The notes beneath the pieces are model-generated. The model did not search any database and had not been told where the DNA came from. It worked only from the letters and a program-made list of their open reading frames with translations. Positions 18,107 to 27,198 of a DNA stretch of 64,000 nt are shown in pieces (within the stretch, counting starts at the first letter, position 1; the number at the start of each line of letters is the position of its first letter). The position numbers were made by a program, and so were the translations under genes. This DNA comes from Bradyrhizobium ivorense (GTDB lineage: Bacteria > Pseudomonadota > Alphaproteobacteria > Rhizobiales > Xanthobacteraceae). The stretch is from NCBI RefSeq assembly GCF_900696085.1, contig NZ_CAADFC020000023.1, forward strand, positions 149,390 through 213,389, written 5' to 3'.

Positions 18107-18997
18107 ATGACCAATCTGAAGGGACTATCCGCATTTCCCATCACGCCGTCGGATCGCGATGGACGGGTCGACGTCGGCGCGCTCCGGGCGCTGGTCGAAC
18201 CGTTGCTTGCCGCGAAAGTGGATTCGATCGGGCTGCTCGGAAGCACCGGCTCCTATCCGTATCTGTCTCGCGACGAGCGGCGGCGTGCGGTTCAGGCGAC
18301 GGTTCGCCTGGCGGAAGGGACCACGCCGATATTGGTCGGCATCGGTTCGCTCCGCACCGACGACACCGTGAGGTTGGCCCAGGAGGCGCGCGATGCTGGC
18401 GCGGCCGCGGGGCTGCTGGCGGCCGTCTCCTACACGCCGCTCACCGATGATGAGGTGTTCAATCATTTCCAGACGGTGGCGCGCGAAAGCGGGTTGCCGA
18501 TTTGCATCTATGACAATCCAGGCACCACGCATTTTCGTTTCACGCCGGCGCTGATCGGTCGGTTGAGCCGCGTCGATGGCATCGTGGCGGTGAAGAGCCC
18601 TGCGCTCGATGCGGCTACCGTACCAGGCCATCTCGCGGAATTGCGCGCGGCCACAACGGCCGGCTTCTCGCTCGGCTACAGCGCCGACTGGAATTGCACT
18701 GCAGCGCTGCTGGCCGGCTGCGACACCTGGTACAGCGTGCTCGCGGGAGTTTTCCCCGGGATCTGCCTCGAGATCGTTCGTGCCGCGACCAGCGGCAATG
18801 CCGCAGAGGCGCGACGGCTCGACGCGCGCCTGCAGCCGGTCTGGGAGCTGTTCAAGACGTTCTCGAGCATTCGCGTGGCCTACGCGATGGCCAATCTCAG
18901 AGGCATCCACGCGCAGCCTCCACTCCCGGTCATGCCGCTGTCTGCCGAAGGCCAGCAGCGCGTGAAGGAGGTCCTGGCCGCAATGCAGCTCGACTGA
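18107..18997 (+). CDS. Dihydrodipicolinate synthase/N-acetylneuraminate lyase family protein
   Basis: 296 residues, TIM-barrel aldolase of the DapA family starting MTNLKGLSAFPITP. Visible are the GSTGSYPYLSRDER substrate loop (GTTGE-like), the Tyr region SYTPLTDDEVFNHF and the Schiff-base lysine in GIVAVKSP. Because the loop departs from the GTTGE of genuine DapA, it is more likely a catabolic aldolase or dehydratase than the lysine-pathway enzyme. An ATG at 18107 follows GAGGAATAGACCG. Confidence 0.85.
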   Translation: MTNLKGLSAFPITPSDRDGRVDVGALRALVEPLLAAKVDSIGLLGSTGSYPYLSRDERRRAVQATVRLAEGTTPILVGIGSLRTDDTVRLAQEARDAGAAAGLLAAVSYTPLTDDEVFNHFQTVARESGLPICIYDNPGTTHFRFTPALIGRLSRVDGIVAVKSPALDAATVPGHLAELRAATTAGFSLGYSADWNCTAALLAGCDTWYSVLAGVFPGICLEIVRAATSGNAAEARRLDARLQPVWELFKTFSSIRVAYAMANLRGIHAQPPLPVMPLSAEGQQRVKEVLAAMQLD

Positions 18998-19021
18998 CGG
19001 TGTGACAACAGCGCGGCCGCG

Positions 19022-20605
19022 CTAATTGCCGCCGCCTTCCTGGGTGTCGATGTTGCGCATGACGTCGTCGGGCAAAGCGTGCGCCACGGCGGCCGCTGCC
19101 GGCGGCTCCGGCCCGATCTCACGGCCGCGGCCGCGGATCAGCCGCTCATAGGCCGACACCAGTGTGATGTAGGGATTGACCCAGATCCAGCCGTCGCGGG
19201 TGAACACCTGCACGTCGAAATGCAGGTGCCGCGAGGTGCCGTTGGGATGGTCGAGATAATTCGAGACTACGCCGATCTTCTCGCCCTCGGCGACGCGGCG
19301 GCCGTTGAGCAGGCCGTCGCCATCCATCACCGTCGGATTCATGTGCATGTAGCGGAAGCGGATGTGCTCGGTGCGGGTATTGACCTGCAGCGTCGCGGCC
19401 TGCTGCTGTTGTGAGCGGATCACGATGCTGTCGCGCACCGCGACCACCGCCTGCTGCCTGGGGTCGCAGCCATCCTTGCTGTCGACGGGACACGCGCCGG
19501 GGCGGACATCCTGGCCCTGATGGCCGTAGCCGCTGGCGCATTGCCCGACCTCAAAGCTGCGCGCCTCGCAGAAATTGTCCTGCCAGGGATATTCGTCGAC
19601 CGGCGCACCGGCCTTGCGCTTGGCGAAGGATTGCGAATGCGCAAAGGCCGGCGCCTGCTCGAGCGGAAAGCGGATCTGCGAATAGACCGTGACGTCGGCA
19701 TGCCCGCCCTGTTTGCGCGCGCCGCTGCCCGCGATGATGTCGCCGCTCGGGCGATAGGTGAAATCGGATGAGGCCGCTGCCGGCCGCTCCGCGACGTCGG
19801 AGGTGATGTCGTTGCGCGGCCGCGACGGTTGTCCGCCGGTGACGCGCAGCGCCTTCAGAAAGCGTTCGGCGACGGGGTAGGCCTCGCGGCAGGCCAGCCG
19901 CTTCGGCCGCGGCACGCTGTCGAGGCATTGGATCGACACCACATAGGGAATGCCGAAACGGGTGAAGGCGTAGCGGACATAGCCTTCGCGGATGAAGCGG
20001 CGCAGGTCCGGAAACGTGCCGGCCAGCGCCTTGACCGGCTCGCCCTTGCCGGCGAGGCGGTCGGCAAGGTCGTAGACCAGCACCGAGCCCGAGATCTGCA
20101 CCTCGACCGGCTTTGCGAAGGTCCGTGGCGGCATGCCGTCGCCGGCGCCCGGCTCGAGCGAGAACACGGCATCGTAGCCGGAGCCGCCGGCATGGAAGAC
20201 ATCGGCCGGGCGGAAGTCGGCCTGATAGCGCGCCACCGACAGGCTCGCCGGCGCGCCGTCCTGCCGCGCTTCGAGATAGTTTGCGGTATCGAACGGCAAC
20301 AGCACGGGGATCGGGCTACGCGCGATCCCGGGGAAGATTTGCGATGTCACCGCATTGAGCTGCACCAAGGCGGGGAGCGAACGCGGATCGGAGGCGGGGA
20401 CGCGGCGCTGGCTCGCGAAGGTGAAGCCCGGGGCTATGGCCGGGCGGGCGTTGATCTCCAGCCGCAGCTGGTCGAGCACGCCGCGCCATTCGACCCGCAT
20501 GGCCGAAATCGACGGCGTCCTGAATTCGTCGGCGGAAGCGCCGGGAAGAGGCAAGACAACGGTTGCCAGCCAGCAACTGACGAAGCTGACAACCTTCCTG
20601 TTCAC
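19022..20605 (-). CDS. Exported M23 family metallopeptidase-domain protein
   Basis: 527 residues with an N-terminal signal peptide (MNRKVVSFVSCWLATVVLPLPGASA). The C-terminal third is a LytM/M23 domain with HLHFDVQVF and the preceding EKIGVVSNYLDHPNGTSR; part of the first ligand region reads GYGHQGQDVRPG. The long N-terminal part (about 300 residues) is unassigned. It would act in the periplasm on peptidoglycan cross-links, or on divisome regulators if inactive. Confidence 0.82.
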   Translation of the reverse strand: MNRKVVSFVSCWLATVVLPLPGASADEFRTPSISAMRVEWRGVLDQLRLEINARPAIAPGFTFASQRRVPASDPRSLPALVQLNAVTSQIFPGIARSPIPVLLPFDTANYLEARQDGAPASLSVARYQADFRPADVFHAGGSGYDAVFSLEPGAGDGMPPRTFAKPVEVQISGSVLVYDLADRLAGKGEPVKALAGTFPDLRRFIREGYVRYAFTRFGIPYVVSIQCLDSVPRPKRLACREAYPVAERFLKALRVTGGQPSRPRNDITSDVAERPAAASSDFTYRPSGDIIAGSGARKQGGHADVTVYSQIRFPLEQAPAFAHSQSFAKRKAGAPVDEYPWQDNFCEARSFEVGQCASGYGHQGQDVRPGACPVDSKDGCDPRQQAVVAVRDSIVIRSQQQQAATLQVNTRTEHIRFRYMHMNPTVMDGDGLLNGRRVAEGEKIGVVSNYLDHPNGTSRHLHFDVQVFTRDGWIWVNPYITLVSAYERLIRGRGREIGPEPPAAAAVAHALPDDVMRNIDTQEGGGN

Positions 20606-20644
20606 TGCACCCCTCGGCCCATTTGCGAAATCGCAGGAGAGACT

Positions 20645-20720
20645 AAGCCATGATCCGGAAACCAGTGTAGCGGTTTTCCGCAGCTATCGTGCCTAAACAA
20701 GATGCTGAAGCGCGATGAAG
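20645..20720. repeat. Dispersed palindromic intergenic repeat, copy 2
   Basis: CATGATCCGGAAACCAGTGTAGCGGTTTTCCG matches the family core, followed by a degenerate right arm and then the accessory block GCTGAAGCGCGATGAAGG, which is also seen next to copy 6. Confidence 0.7.
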
Positions 20721-20748
20721 GTTAACCAGCCGCCATCGCGCGTTAGGC

Positions 20749-21315
20749 TTAATCCTTGGCGCGTTCGACGTACGAGCCGTCTTCAGTCATCACCACGATG
20801 CGGGTGCCGGTGGAAACGTGCGGCGGCACGCCGGTGCGGATGCCGTTGGAGAGCACGGCTGGCTTGTAGGACGAGGAGGCGGTCTGGCCCTTGGTGACCG
20901 GCTCGGTCTCGACGACTTCGAGCGTCACGCGCTGCGGCAGCTGGATCGCGACCGGATTGCCCTCGTGCATCGAGAGCTTCACGGTCATGTTCTCCTGCAG
21001 ATACGGCGCGGAGGTGCCGACGATCTCCTTGGAGACCTGAACCTGGTCGTAGTTCTCGGCGTTCATGAAGTGGAAGCCGTCGCCGTCCTCATAAAGGTAG
21101 TTGAAGTTGTGGTCTTCGACCGTGGCCTTCTCGACCTGGTCGGTGGTCTTGTAGCGCTCCGAGACCTTCACGCCGTCGCCGATGCGACGCATTTCGATCT
21201 GGCTGACCGGGGTGCCCTTGCCGGGATGAATGTTCTCGGCGGACAGGACCACATAGAGCCGGCCGTCCTGCTCGATGACGTTGCCCTTGCGGATGGAACT
21301 GGCGATGACTTTCAA
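20749..21315 (-). CDS. efp: Elongation factor P (TTG start)
   Basis: 188 residues, the exact family length, starting at a TTG codon at 21315 (MKVIASSIRKGNVIEQDG); no ATG fits. EF-P binds between the P and E sites and relieves stalling at polyproline stretches. The tip lysine that receives beta-lysine is K33 in HPGKGTPVS, and the C-terminal signature GIRTGVPPHVSTGTRIVV is present. The epmA and epmB genes lie 1.1 kb away on the opposite strand, so lysylation of K33 is expected. Confidence 0.96.
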   Translation of the reverse strand: MKVIASSIRKGNVIEQDGRLYVVLSAENIHPGKGTPVSQIEMRRIGDGVKVSERYKTTDQVEKATVEDHNFNYLYEDGDGFHFMNAENYDQVQVSKEIVGTSAPYLQENMTVKLSMHEGNPVAIQLPQRVTLEVVETEPVTKGQTASSSYKPAVLSNGIRTGVPPHVSTGTRIVVMTEDGSYVERAKD

Positions 21316-21473
21316 AGGTGTTTTCCTGAATTTGGGAAGCCGGGAGCGCAAACCGGGTCGCCAGCCCCTCGGCCATGGCGGCGATTTCGGGCTGCAACAT
21401 ACTGATTTGTCCCTGAGATGCCAGTCTTTTGCGGCCGATTTTGGCAGGTTGCCAACCGTTCTGATCGCGGCGA

Positions 21474-22203
21474 TCAGCGCGATTTCCGGTCCGGATCGGG
21501 CGTTTTCCACGCCTTGGCGTTGTGCTCGGCAAAGGCCTCGGGAACCGAGAAGGTCCCGGTTTTCAGGTCGTAGAGGCAGCGCCAGTCCTCGACCCAGGGG
21601 AACGGCGTGTCCTCGCCCTGAATGTCGAACGACAGGCCGATGACGAGGTAGCGGCTGTCGGGCCAGTGCTGGCCGAGCCAGGCATAATTGTCCTCGAGCC
21701 CCTTGATCAGGCCCGCCTGCATATGATCGAGCGAATAGGGGTCCTGGGGGTCGTACCGAACGACCTTGGCGGCGGGCTGGGTGAAGAAATAGTCCCAGGC
21801 GGCATCGCCCAGCGGCTTGTTGGTCGCCGCCGCAAAGCGGTCGCCGCTGCGCTTGTAGAGGTGCAGTGTCTGCGTGCCGGAGCCGATCTTCTGCATCCGC
21901 ACCAGCCATTGGCTGTCCGGGCTGAAGCGGAAGCCGGCCTGATAGCCGGCCTGGTCGGTGGTTTCGCCCTCATTCAGCGGGAAAGCGTTCTTGCGGGCGC
22001 GGTCGAAGGTCCAGAACTGAAACAGCATGCCGTCATCGCCCATGTCGCGCGCATATTGCTCGACGCGCAACTTGCCGTCGGGCGAGGTGATGACCTTCGC
22101 ATCCCTGACCCGCTTGAACTCGCTGGCGGGGCCCGTCGGCGTAGGCCGGCGCGGCAAGGGCCAGAGCGAACAGCAGCACCAATCCTGGAAGTCGGCCAAA
22201 CAT
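21474..22203 (-). CDS. Exported protein of unknown function, apparently frameshifted just after its signal peptide
   Basis: The mature domain (ASEFKRVRDAKVITSPDGKLRVEQ to the stop at 21474) is in one frame. An obvious signal peptide, MFGRLPGLVLLFALALAAPA followed by YADGP and starting at ATG 22203, is in another. Removing one base from the GGGGCCC run at 22128-22134 joins them exactly at DGP-ASEF. Within the mature frame alone the only upstream start (22199) gives a non-signal Cys/Pro-rich leader. This is either a sequencing or homopolymer error or a recent inactivating mutation. The mature part has WD-like S/P/D-rich stretches (FRFSPDSQWLVRMQK), but I do not recognise the family. Confidence 0.65.
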
Positions 22204-22441
22204 CGTCGCGTTCCCTTGTCCGTGGGTTGCAGATGGGACGCCGGGGCAGCCGGTCCGGTTCAGTCCATCGCGCACATGGACAACGCCGGTATCTTTCGAC
22301 ATGAAGGGATGGGGCAGCGCCCATGGGGCACGAGATCGAGATCGTGACAGTCATAAATACTTTCAGAGTCAATGGTTTGTGCTCGCTTCTTAAGCGGAAT
22401 TGGCGGCGCGTTGATGTCGAATCCGCAGGAGCCGTGCGGCG

Positions 22442-23494
22442 ATGACGGAGCACGGCCAATCCTCGCCATGGTGGACACCGTCGCGCTTCGGCGACCGCAG
22501 GCAATTCCTGCTGGCGCGGACCGCGATCACCAAGGCGCTGAGGGCCTGGTTTGAGGAGCAGGGATTTGCCGAGGTCGAGACGGGTGTGCTCCAGGTCTCG
22601 CCGGGCAACGAGACGCATCTGCATGCCCCGCGCACCGAGCTGTTGCGGGCGGACGGCTCGACGGCGACCCGCTATCTGCGCACCTCGCCGGAGTTCGCCT
22701 GCAAGAAGCTGCTCGCGGCCGGTGAACCGAGGATCTATGAGTTCGCGCGGGTGTTCCGCGATCGCGAGCGCGGCGACCTGCATCTGCCCGAATTCACCAT
22801 GCTGGAATGGTATCGCGCCAACGAGGGCTATGACGCGATCATGGCCGACACCGTGGTCGCGATCGCCCATGCCGCGCAGGCCACCGGGATCGGACGGTTC
22901 TCGTTCCGCGGCAAGGTAGCCGACCCCTTCGCCGAGCCGGAGCTGCTGACTGTTGCCACCGCCTTCGAGCGGTTTGCCGGGATCGATCTGCTGGCGACGA
23001 TCGCAGCCAACGAGGGCGACCGCGCGGCGCTGGCGGCGGCGGCAAAGCAGCGGGTGCGGATTGCAGACGACGACACCTGGTCCGATATCTTCAGCAAGGT
23101 GCTGGTCGAGCATGTCGAGCCCCATCTGGGGCAGGGACGCCTGACCGTGCTGTTCGAATATCCGTCGCCAGAAGCGGCGCTGGCGCGCACCAAGGCGGGT
23201 GATCCGCGCGTCGCCGAGCGTTTCGAGATCTATGCCTGCGGCGTCGAACTCGCCAACGGCTTTGGCGAGTTGACCGACGCCGCCGAGCAGCGCCATCGTT
23301 TCACCGCCGCGATGGACGAGAAGGCGCGCCGTTACGGCGAGCGCTACCCGCTCGACGAGGATTTCCTTGCCGCGGTCGGCCAGATGCCGGAGGCGAGCGG
23401 CGTCGCGCTCGGCTTCGACCGGCTGGTGATGCTGGCGAGCGGCGCGCCGCGGATTGACCAGGTGGTCTGGACACCGCCTGCAGGAGAGACATGA
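22442..23494 (+). CDS. epmA: EF-P lysine ligase EpmA (GenX/PoxA, truncated lysyl-tRNA synthetase homologue)
   Basis: 350 residues resembling the catalytic core of class II lysyl-tRNA synthetase without the N-terminal anticodon-binding domain, which is diagnostic of EpmA. Motif 2 is RIYEFARVFRDRERGDLHLPEFTMLEW and motif 3 is GVALGFDRLVML. It ligates (R)-beta-lysine to the tip lysine of EF-P. Its stop overlaps the epmB start by four bases (ATGA), so the two are translationally coupled. Confidence 0.95.
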   Translation: MTEHGQSSPWWTPSRFGDRRQFLLARTAITKALRAWFEEQGFAEVETGVLQVSPGNETHLHAPRTELLRADGSTATRYLRTSPEFACKKLLAAGEPRIYEFARVFRDRERGDLHLPEFTMLEWYRANEGYDAIMADTVVAIAHAAQATGIGRFSFRGKVADPFAEPELLTVATAFERFAGIDLLATIAANEGDRAALAAAAKQRVRIADDDTWSDIFSKVLVEHVEPHLGQGRLTVLFEYPSPEAALARTKAGDPRVAERFEIYACGVELANGFGELTDAAEQRHRFTAAMDEKARRYGERYPLDEDFLAAVGQMPEASGVALGFDRLVMLASGAPRIDQVVWTPPAGET

Positions 23495-24582
23495 ACAAGA
23501 TCGATCGAAGATTGGCGGCAACGCTGCGGCAACCGCGCGAGCTGCTCGATGCCGGCCTCGCGCCGGTGGAGGCGCTGCCCGAGCTGGAGCGCGTCGCCGC
23601 GCGCTATGCGGTGGCGGTGACGCCGGAACTCGCCGCGCTGATCGATCCGGCCGATCCGGATGATCCGATCGCACGGCAGTTCGTCCCCAGCGCGGCCGAG
23701 CTCGTCGAGCAGCCGGGCGAGAACGCCGACCCGATCGGCGACGACGCGCATTCGCCGGTCGCAGGGATCGTGCACCGCTATCCGGACCGGGTGCTGTTCA
23801 AGCTGGTGCATGTCTGCGCGGTGTATTGCCGGTTCTGTTTCCGGCGGGAAATGGTCGGGCCCGGCAAGGCCTCGGCACTATCAGACGACGCCTATCGCGC
23901 GGCGCTGGACTACATCCGCGCGCATCAGGAGATCTGGGAGGTCATCCTGACCGGCGGTGATCCCCTGATGCTGTCGCCGCGCCGGCTGTCCGAGATAATG
24001 GCCGATCTCGCCGGCATCGATCATGTGAAGATCATCCGCATCCACACCCGCGTGCCGGTCGCCGATCCCGTGCGCATCGACGCCGACCTGGTCGCCGCGC
24101 TGCGGGTTGCGGGCGCGACAACATGGATCGCGGTCCATGCCAACCATCCGCGCGAGCTGACGGCTAGCGCTCGCGCGGCCTGCGCCCGCTTGGCCGATGC
24201 CGGCATCCCGCTGGTCAGCCAGTCGGTGCTGCTGCGCGGCGTTAACGACGATGCCAAAACCCTCGAGGCGCTGATGCGCGCCTTCGTCGAGTGCCGGATC
24301 AAGCCGTACTATCTGCACCACGGCGATCTCGCGCCCGGCACCGCGCATCTGCGCACCACGATTGAGGCCGGGCAGGAATTGATGCGCACCCTGCGCGGCC
24401 GCGTCTCCGGCCTGTGCCAGCCGGACTATGTGCTCGACATCCCCGGCGGCCACGGCAAGGCGCCGATCGGCCCGAGCTATTTGTCGCAGTCATCTTCCCA
24501 CGAACGTGAAGAGGCCGGGGAACGACGCTATCGGGTCGTCGATTATTGCGGTGACGTTCACCTTTACCCGCCGGAAACGTGA
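23491..24582 (+). CDS. epmB: EF-P beta-lysylation protein EpmB (lysine 2,3-aminomutase-like radical SAM enzyme)
   Basis: 363 residues. The radical-SAM CxxxCxxC cluster is CAVYCRFC, followed by FRREMVG as in KamA/YjeK enzymes. PLP-binding and substrate regions such as LTGGDPLML and IHTRVPVADPVRI are present. EpmB converts alpha-lysine to (R)-beta-lysine, the substrate of EpmA. Coupled by overlap to epmA upstream and, through its stop codon, to a small membrane protein gene downstream. Confidence 0.95.
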   Translation: MNKIDRRLAATLRQPRELLDAGLAPVEALPELERVAARYAVAVTPELAALIDPADPDDPIARQFVPSAAELVEQPGENADPIGDDAHSPVAGIVHRYPDRVLFKLVHVCAVYCRFCFRREMVGPGKASALSDDAYRAALDYIRAHQEIWEVILTGGDPLMLSPRRLSEIMADLAGIDHVKIIRIHTRVPVADPVRIDADLVAALRVAGATTWIAVHANHPRELTASARAACARLADAGIPLVSQSVLLRGVNDDAKTLEALMRAFVECRIKPYYLHHGDLAPGTAHLRTTIEAGQELMRTLRGRVSGLCQPDYVLDIPGGHGKAPIGPSYLSQSSSHEREEAGERRYRVVDYCGDVHLYPPET

Positions 24583-24803
24583 GCCAGGCGATGGGCGGGA
24601 GCGGCGACGGGCGGCAGGAGCCGCCCGAGGACGAGGGCAACCGCTGGATCGAAAATGCCGTGCTGCTCGGCTTCTTTGCGGTACTGGTCGCCGCCGGAAT
24701 CTGGCTACTTGGCACGATGGCCGATATACGGAAGGTACAGGATTGCGCGGCGCAGGGGCGCCGCAACTGTGCTAACATCGATGTCCCGGAACGGGCGCGA
24801 TAG
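24579..24803 (+). CDS. Small single-pass membrane protein overlapping epmB
   Basis: 74 residues from a GTG at 24579 whose bases overlap the epmB stop (GTGA); the ATG at 24591 is an alternative. A charged N-terminus is followed by one transmembrane helix (AVLLGFFAVLVAAGIWLLGTM) and a Cys-containing tail (DCAAQGRRNCANI). I do not recognise the family. The overlap puts it in the epmA-epmB operon. Confidence 0.7.
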   Translation: MSQAMGGSGDGRQEPPEDEGNRWIENAVLLGFFAVLVAAGIWLLGTMADIRKVQDCAAQGRRNCANIDVPERAR

Positions 24804-24824
24804 GGTTGAGAGCGGAGACGCGAG

Positions 24825-25088
24825 ATGCGGAAAACAGTTTTGGCGATGGCGTTGATGGTTGCGGTCGGCGCGCTGCAGACCTGGGCACCCCAGGCCTGGG
24901 CACAGCAGCAAGGTGGGTCGTCCTCGGTCCAGAAAAACGGGCCGTTGCTGGAGGCGCCGATCGGCCACCGTCAGCCGCGCCGCGGCGACGTCCCCAGTGA
25001 GAAGAATCTGAGCGATCCGAACAGCGCGATGAACAAGGAAGACGCCGCGCTCGACAAGAAGATCAAGAGCATCTGCCGCGGCTGCTAA
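24825..25088 (+). CDS. Small exported protein ending in CRGC
   Basis: 87 residues with a signal peptide (MRKTVLAMALMVAVGALQTW...AWA). The mature domain is rich in Gly, Pro and Lys and ends KKIKSICRGC, a possible disulfide. It starts 21 bases after the preceding small membrane protein with a GCGGAGACGCG ribosome site, so it may be the last gene of the epm operon. Function unknown. Confidence 0.72.
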   Translation: MRKTVLAMALMVAVGALQTWAPQAWAQQQGGSSSVQKNGPLLEAPIGHRQPRRGDVPSEKNLSDPNSAMNKEDAALDKKIKSICRGC

Positions 25089-25136
25089 AGCATGATCCGG
25101 AAAAGTGTGAGGCGGTTTTCCGAATAGATCATGCTC
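25089..25136. repeat. Dispersed palindromic intergenic repeat, copy 3
   Basis: The most regular copy: AGCATGATCCGGAAAAGTG at the left and GGCGGTTTTCCGAATAGATCATGCTC at the right. It lies between convergent genes. Confidence 0.85.
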
Positions 25137-25202
25137 AAGTAAAGAGCGAGAGCCGGCGGAGCGCGAGTTCGCCCCGCCGGCAGCGCTCAATCCGTTCCCG
25201 CC

Positions 25203-26288
<1,086 letters not shown>

Positions 26289-26324
26289 GGCTGGCTCCTT
26301 TGGATGTGGGACCTGCCGGCACAC

Positions 26325-26350
26325 AAAAAAGCCGCCAGGTCTGGCGGCTT
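26325..26350 (-). terminator. Attenuator terminator in the aroG leader
   Basis: On the minus strand, GCCGCCAG and CTGGCGGC form a stem (about 7 bp with a four-base loop, plus flanking AA/TT pairs) followed by six T residues. It lies between the leader peptide stop (26375) and the aroG start (26288). The 5' arm can alternatively pair with an identical CTGGCGGC inside the leader peptide coding sequence. Confidence 0.85.
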
Positions 26351-26374
26351 GTTTTGGTGGTCTGCTGCAATTCT

Positions 26375-26455
26375 TCAGATTGAGCGCGATCCTCCTGCCG
26401 CCAGCAAGCTGTCGTAGCTAAAATACCAAAAATAGCTGGTGGCGGCGGTGATCAT
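26375..26455 (-). CDS. Aromatic leader peptide of the aroG attenuator (26 residues)
   Basis: A 26-codon frame starting MITAATS, with the run Tyr-Phe-Trp-Tyr-Phe-Ser-Tyr at codons 8-14, so six of seven consecutive codons are aromatic. Codons 4-5 (GCC GCC) form segment 1 and the CTGGCGGC at codons 18-20 forms segment 2; segments 3 and 4 are the terminator arms. A ribosome stalled on the aromatic codons would mask segment 1 and leave segment 2 free to pair with 3, preventing the terminator and allowing aroG expression. The coding role is inferred from this arrangement. Confidence 0.85.
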   Translation of the reverse strand: MITAATSYFWYFSYDSLLAAGGSRSI

Positions 26456-26463
26456 GGGCCGGG

Positions 26464-26492
26464 TCTATAGCCCATGGAATCCGGCCTGTCAC
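26464..26492 (-). promoter_or_regulatory. Sigma70-type promoter of the aroG leader
   Basis: On the minus strand GTGACA (26492-26487) and TATAGA (26469-26464) are separated by exactly 17 bases. Only eight bases lie between the -10 element and the leader ATG, so the transcript probably begins at or next to that ATG (leaderless). Confidence 0.65.
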
Positions 26493-26525
26493 CCCAAAAT
26501 CTCGCGCCGGCTTGCCGGTTCGGCG

Positions 26526-27098
26526 TCAGGTGTTGCGCGCCGCCAACGCCATGCCGATCAGGGTGGCGCCGCCGAACATCAGATTGAGGCCGACCAAAAG
26601 GCCGATCGCCCATTCCGCCGAGCCCGGCAGGCCGGCGATGATGAAGAACGCGATCAGGATGTCCATCAGCCCGGCGATCAGGAGCCACGACCAGCGTCCG
26701 GACAGTTCGCGGCGGTGCTCCAGCGCGTACATGATGGTGGCGACGCCCTCGGCGATGAAATAGGCGCCGATCACGATGGTCAGCGTCAGCACGCCCTGCA
26801 TCGGCCGGGCCAGCAGGATCAGGCCGGCCAGCACCGCGAGCGCGGCCGAGATCAGCGACCACCAGAAGCCCGGCATGTCGCGCGCCCACCAGGTCACGAT
26901 CAGCCCGCCGATGCCCGAGATCAGGAACATCCAGCCGAGGAAGATGGTGACGGCGAGGCTCGCGAATGCCGGCACCAGCATCGCCGCGATGCCGAGGATC
27001 ACGAGCAGAATGCCCTCGAACAAAAACGCCCGCCAGTGCTGCTTGACCGCGGCGCTCATTTGCGATCGCAGCTTGTCGAGATTGTCGGGAAGTGTCAT
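26526..27098 (-). CDS. HdeD family membrane protein (DUF308)
   Basis: 190 residues with six predicted hydrophobic helices arranged as repeats of the DUF308 type (EGILLVILGIAAMLVP, FLGWMFLISGIGGLI, SAALAVLAGLILLARP, GAYFIAEGVATI). HdeD-type proteins are linked to acid or general stress, but the molecular role is unknown. It is upstream of the aroG leader on the same strand; the leader has its own promoter. Confidence 0.87.
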   Translation of the reverse strand: MTLPDNLDKLRSQMSAAVKQHWRAFLFEGILLVILGIAAMLVPAFASLAVTIFLGWMFLISGIGGLIVTWWARDMPGFWWSLISAALAVLAGLILLARPMQGVLTLTIVIGAYFIAEGVATIMYALEHRRELSGRWSWLLIAGLMDILIAFFIIAGLPGSAEWAIGLLVGLNLMFGGATLIGMALAARNT

Positions 27099-27135
27099 CG
27101 CGGCTCTCCGGATCTGCGAGCGTCGAGACGAATTC

Positions 27136-27198
27136 TAGAGCATGATCCGGAAAAGCGCGAAGCGGTTTTCCGAGAAGATCATCTCATCGCGCTTCAGC
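27136..27198. repeat. Dispersed palindromic intergenic repeat, copy 4
   Basis: AGAGCATGATCCGGAAAAGC then GGTTTTCCGAGAAGATCAT, fused to the accessory block CTCATCGCGCTTCAGCTT that is found near copy 6, so this copy is a mosaic of both blocks. Confidence 0.8.
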
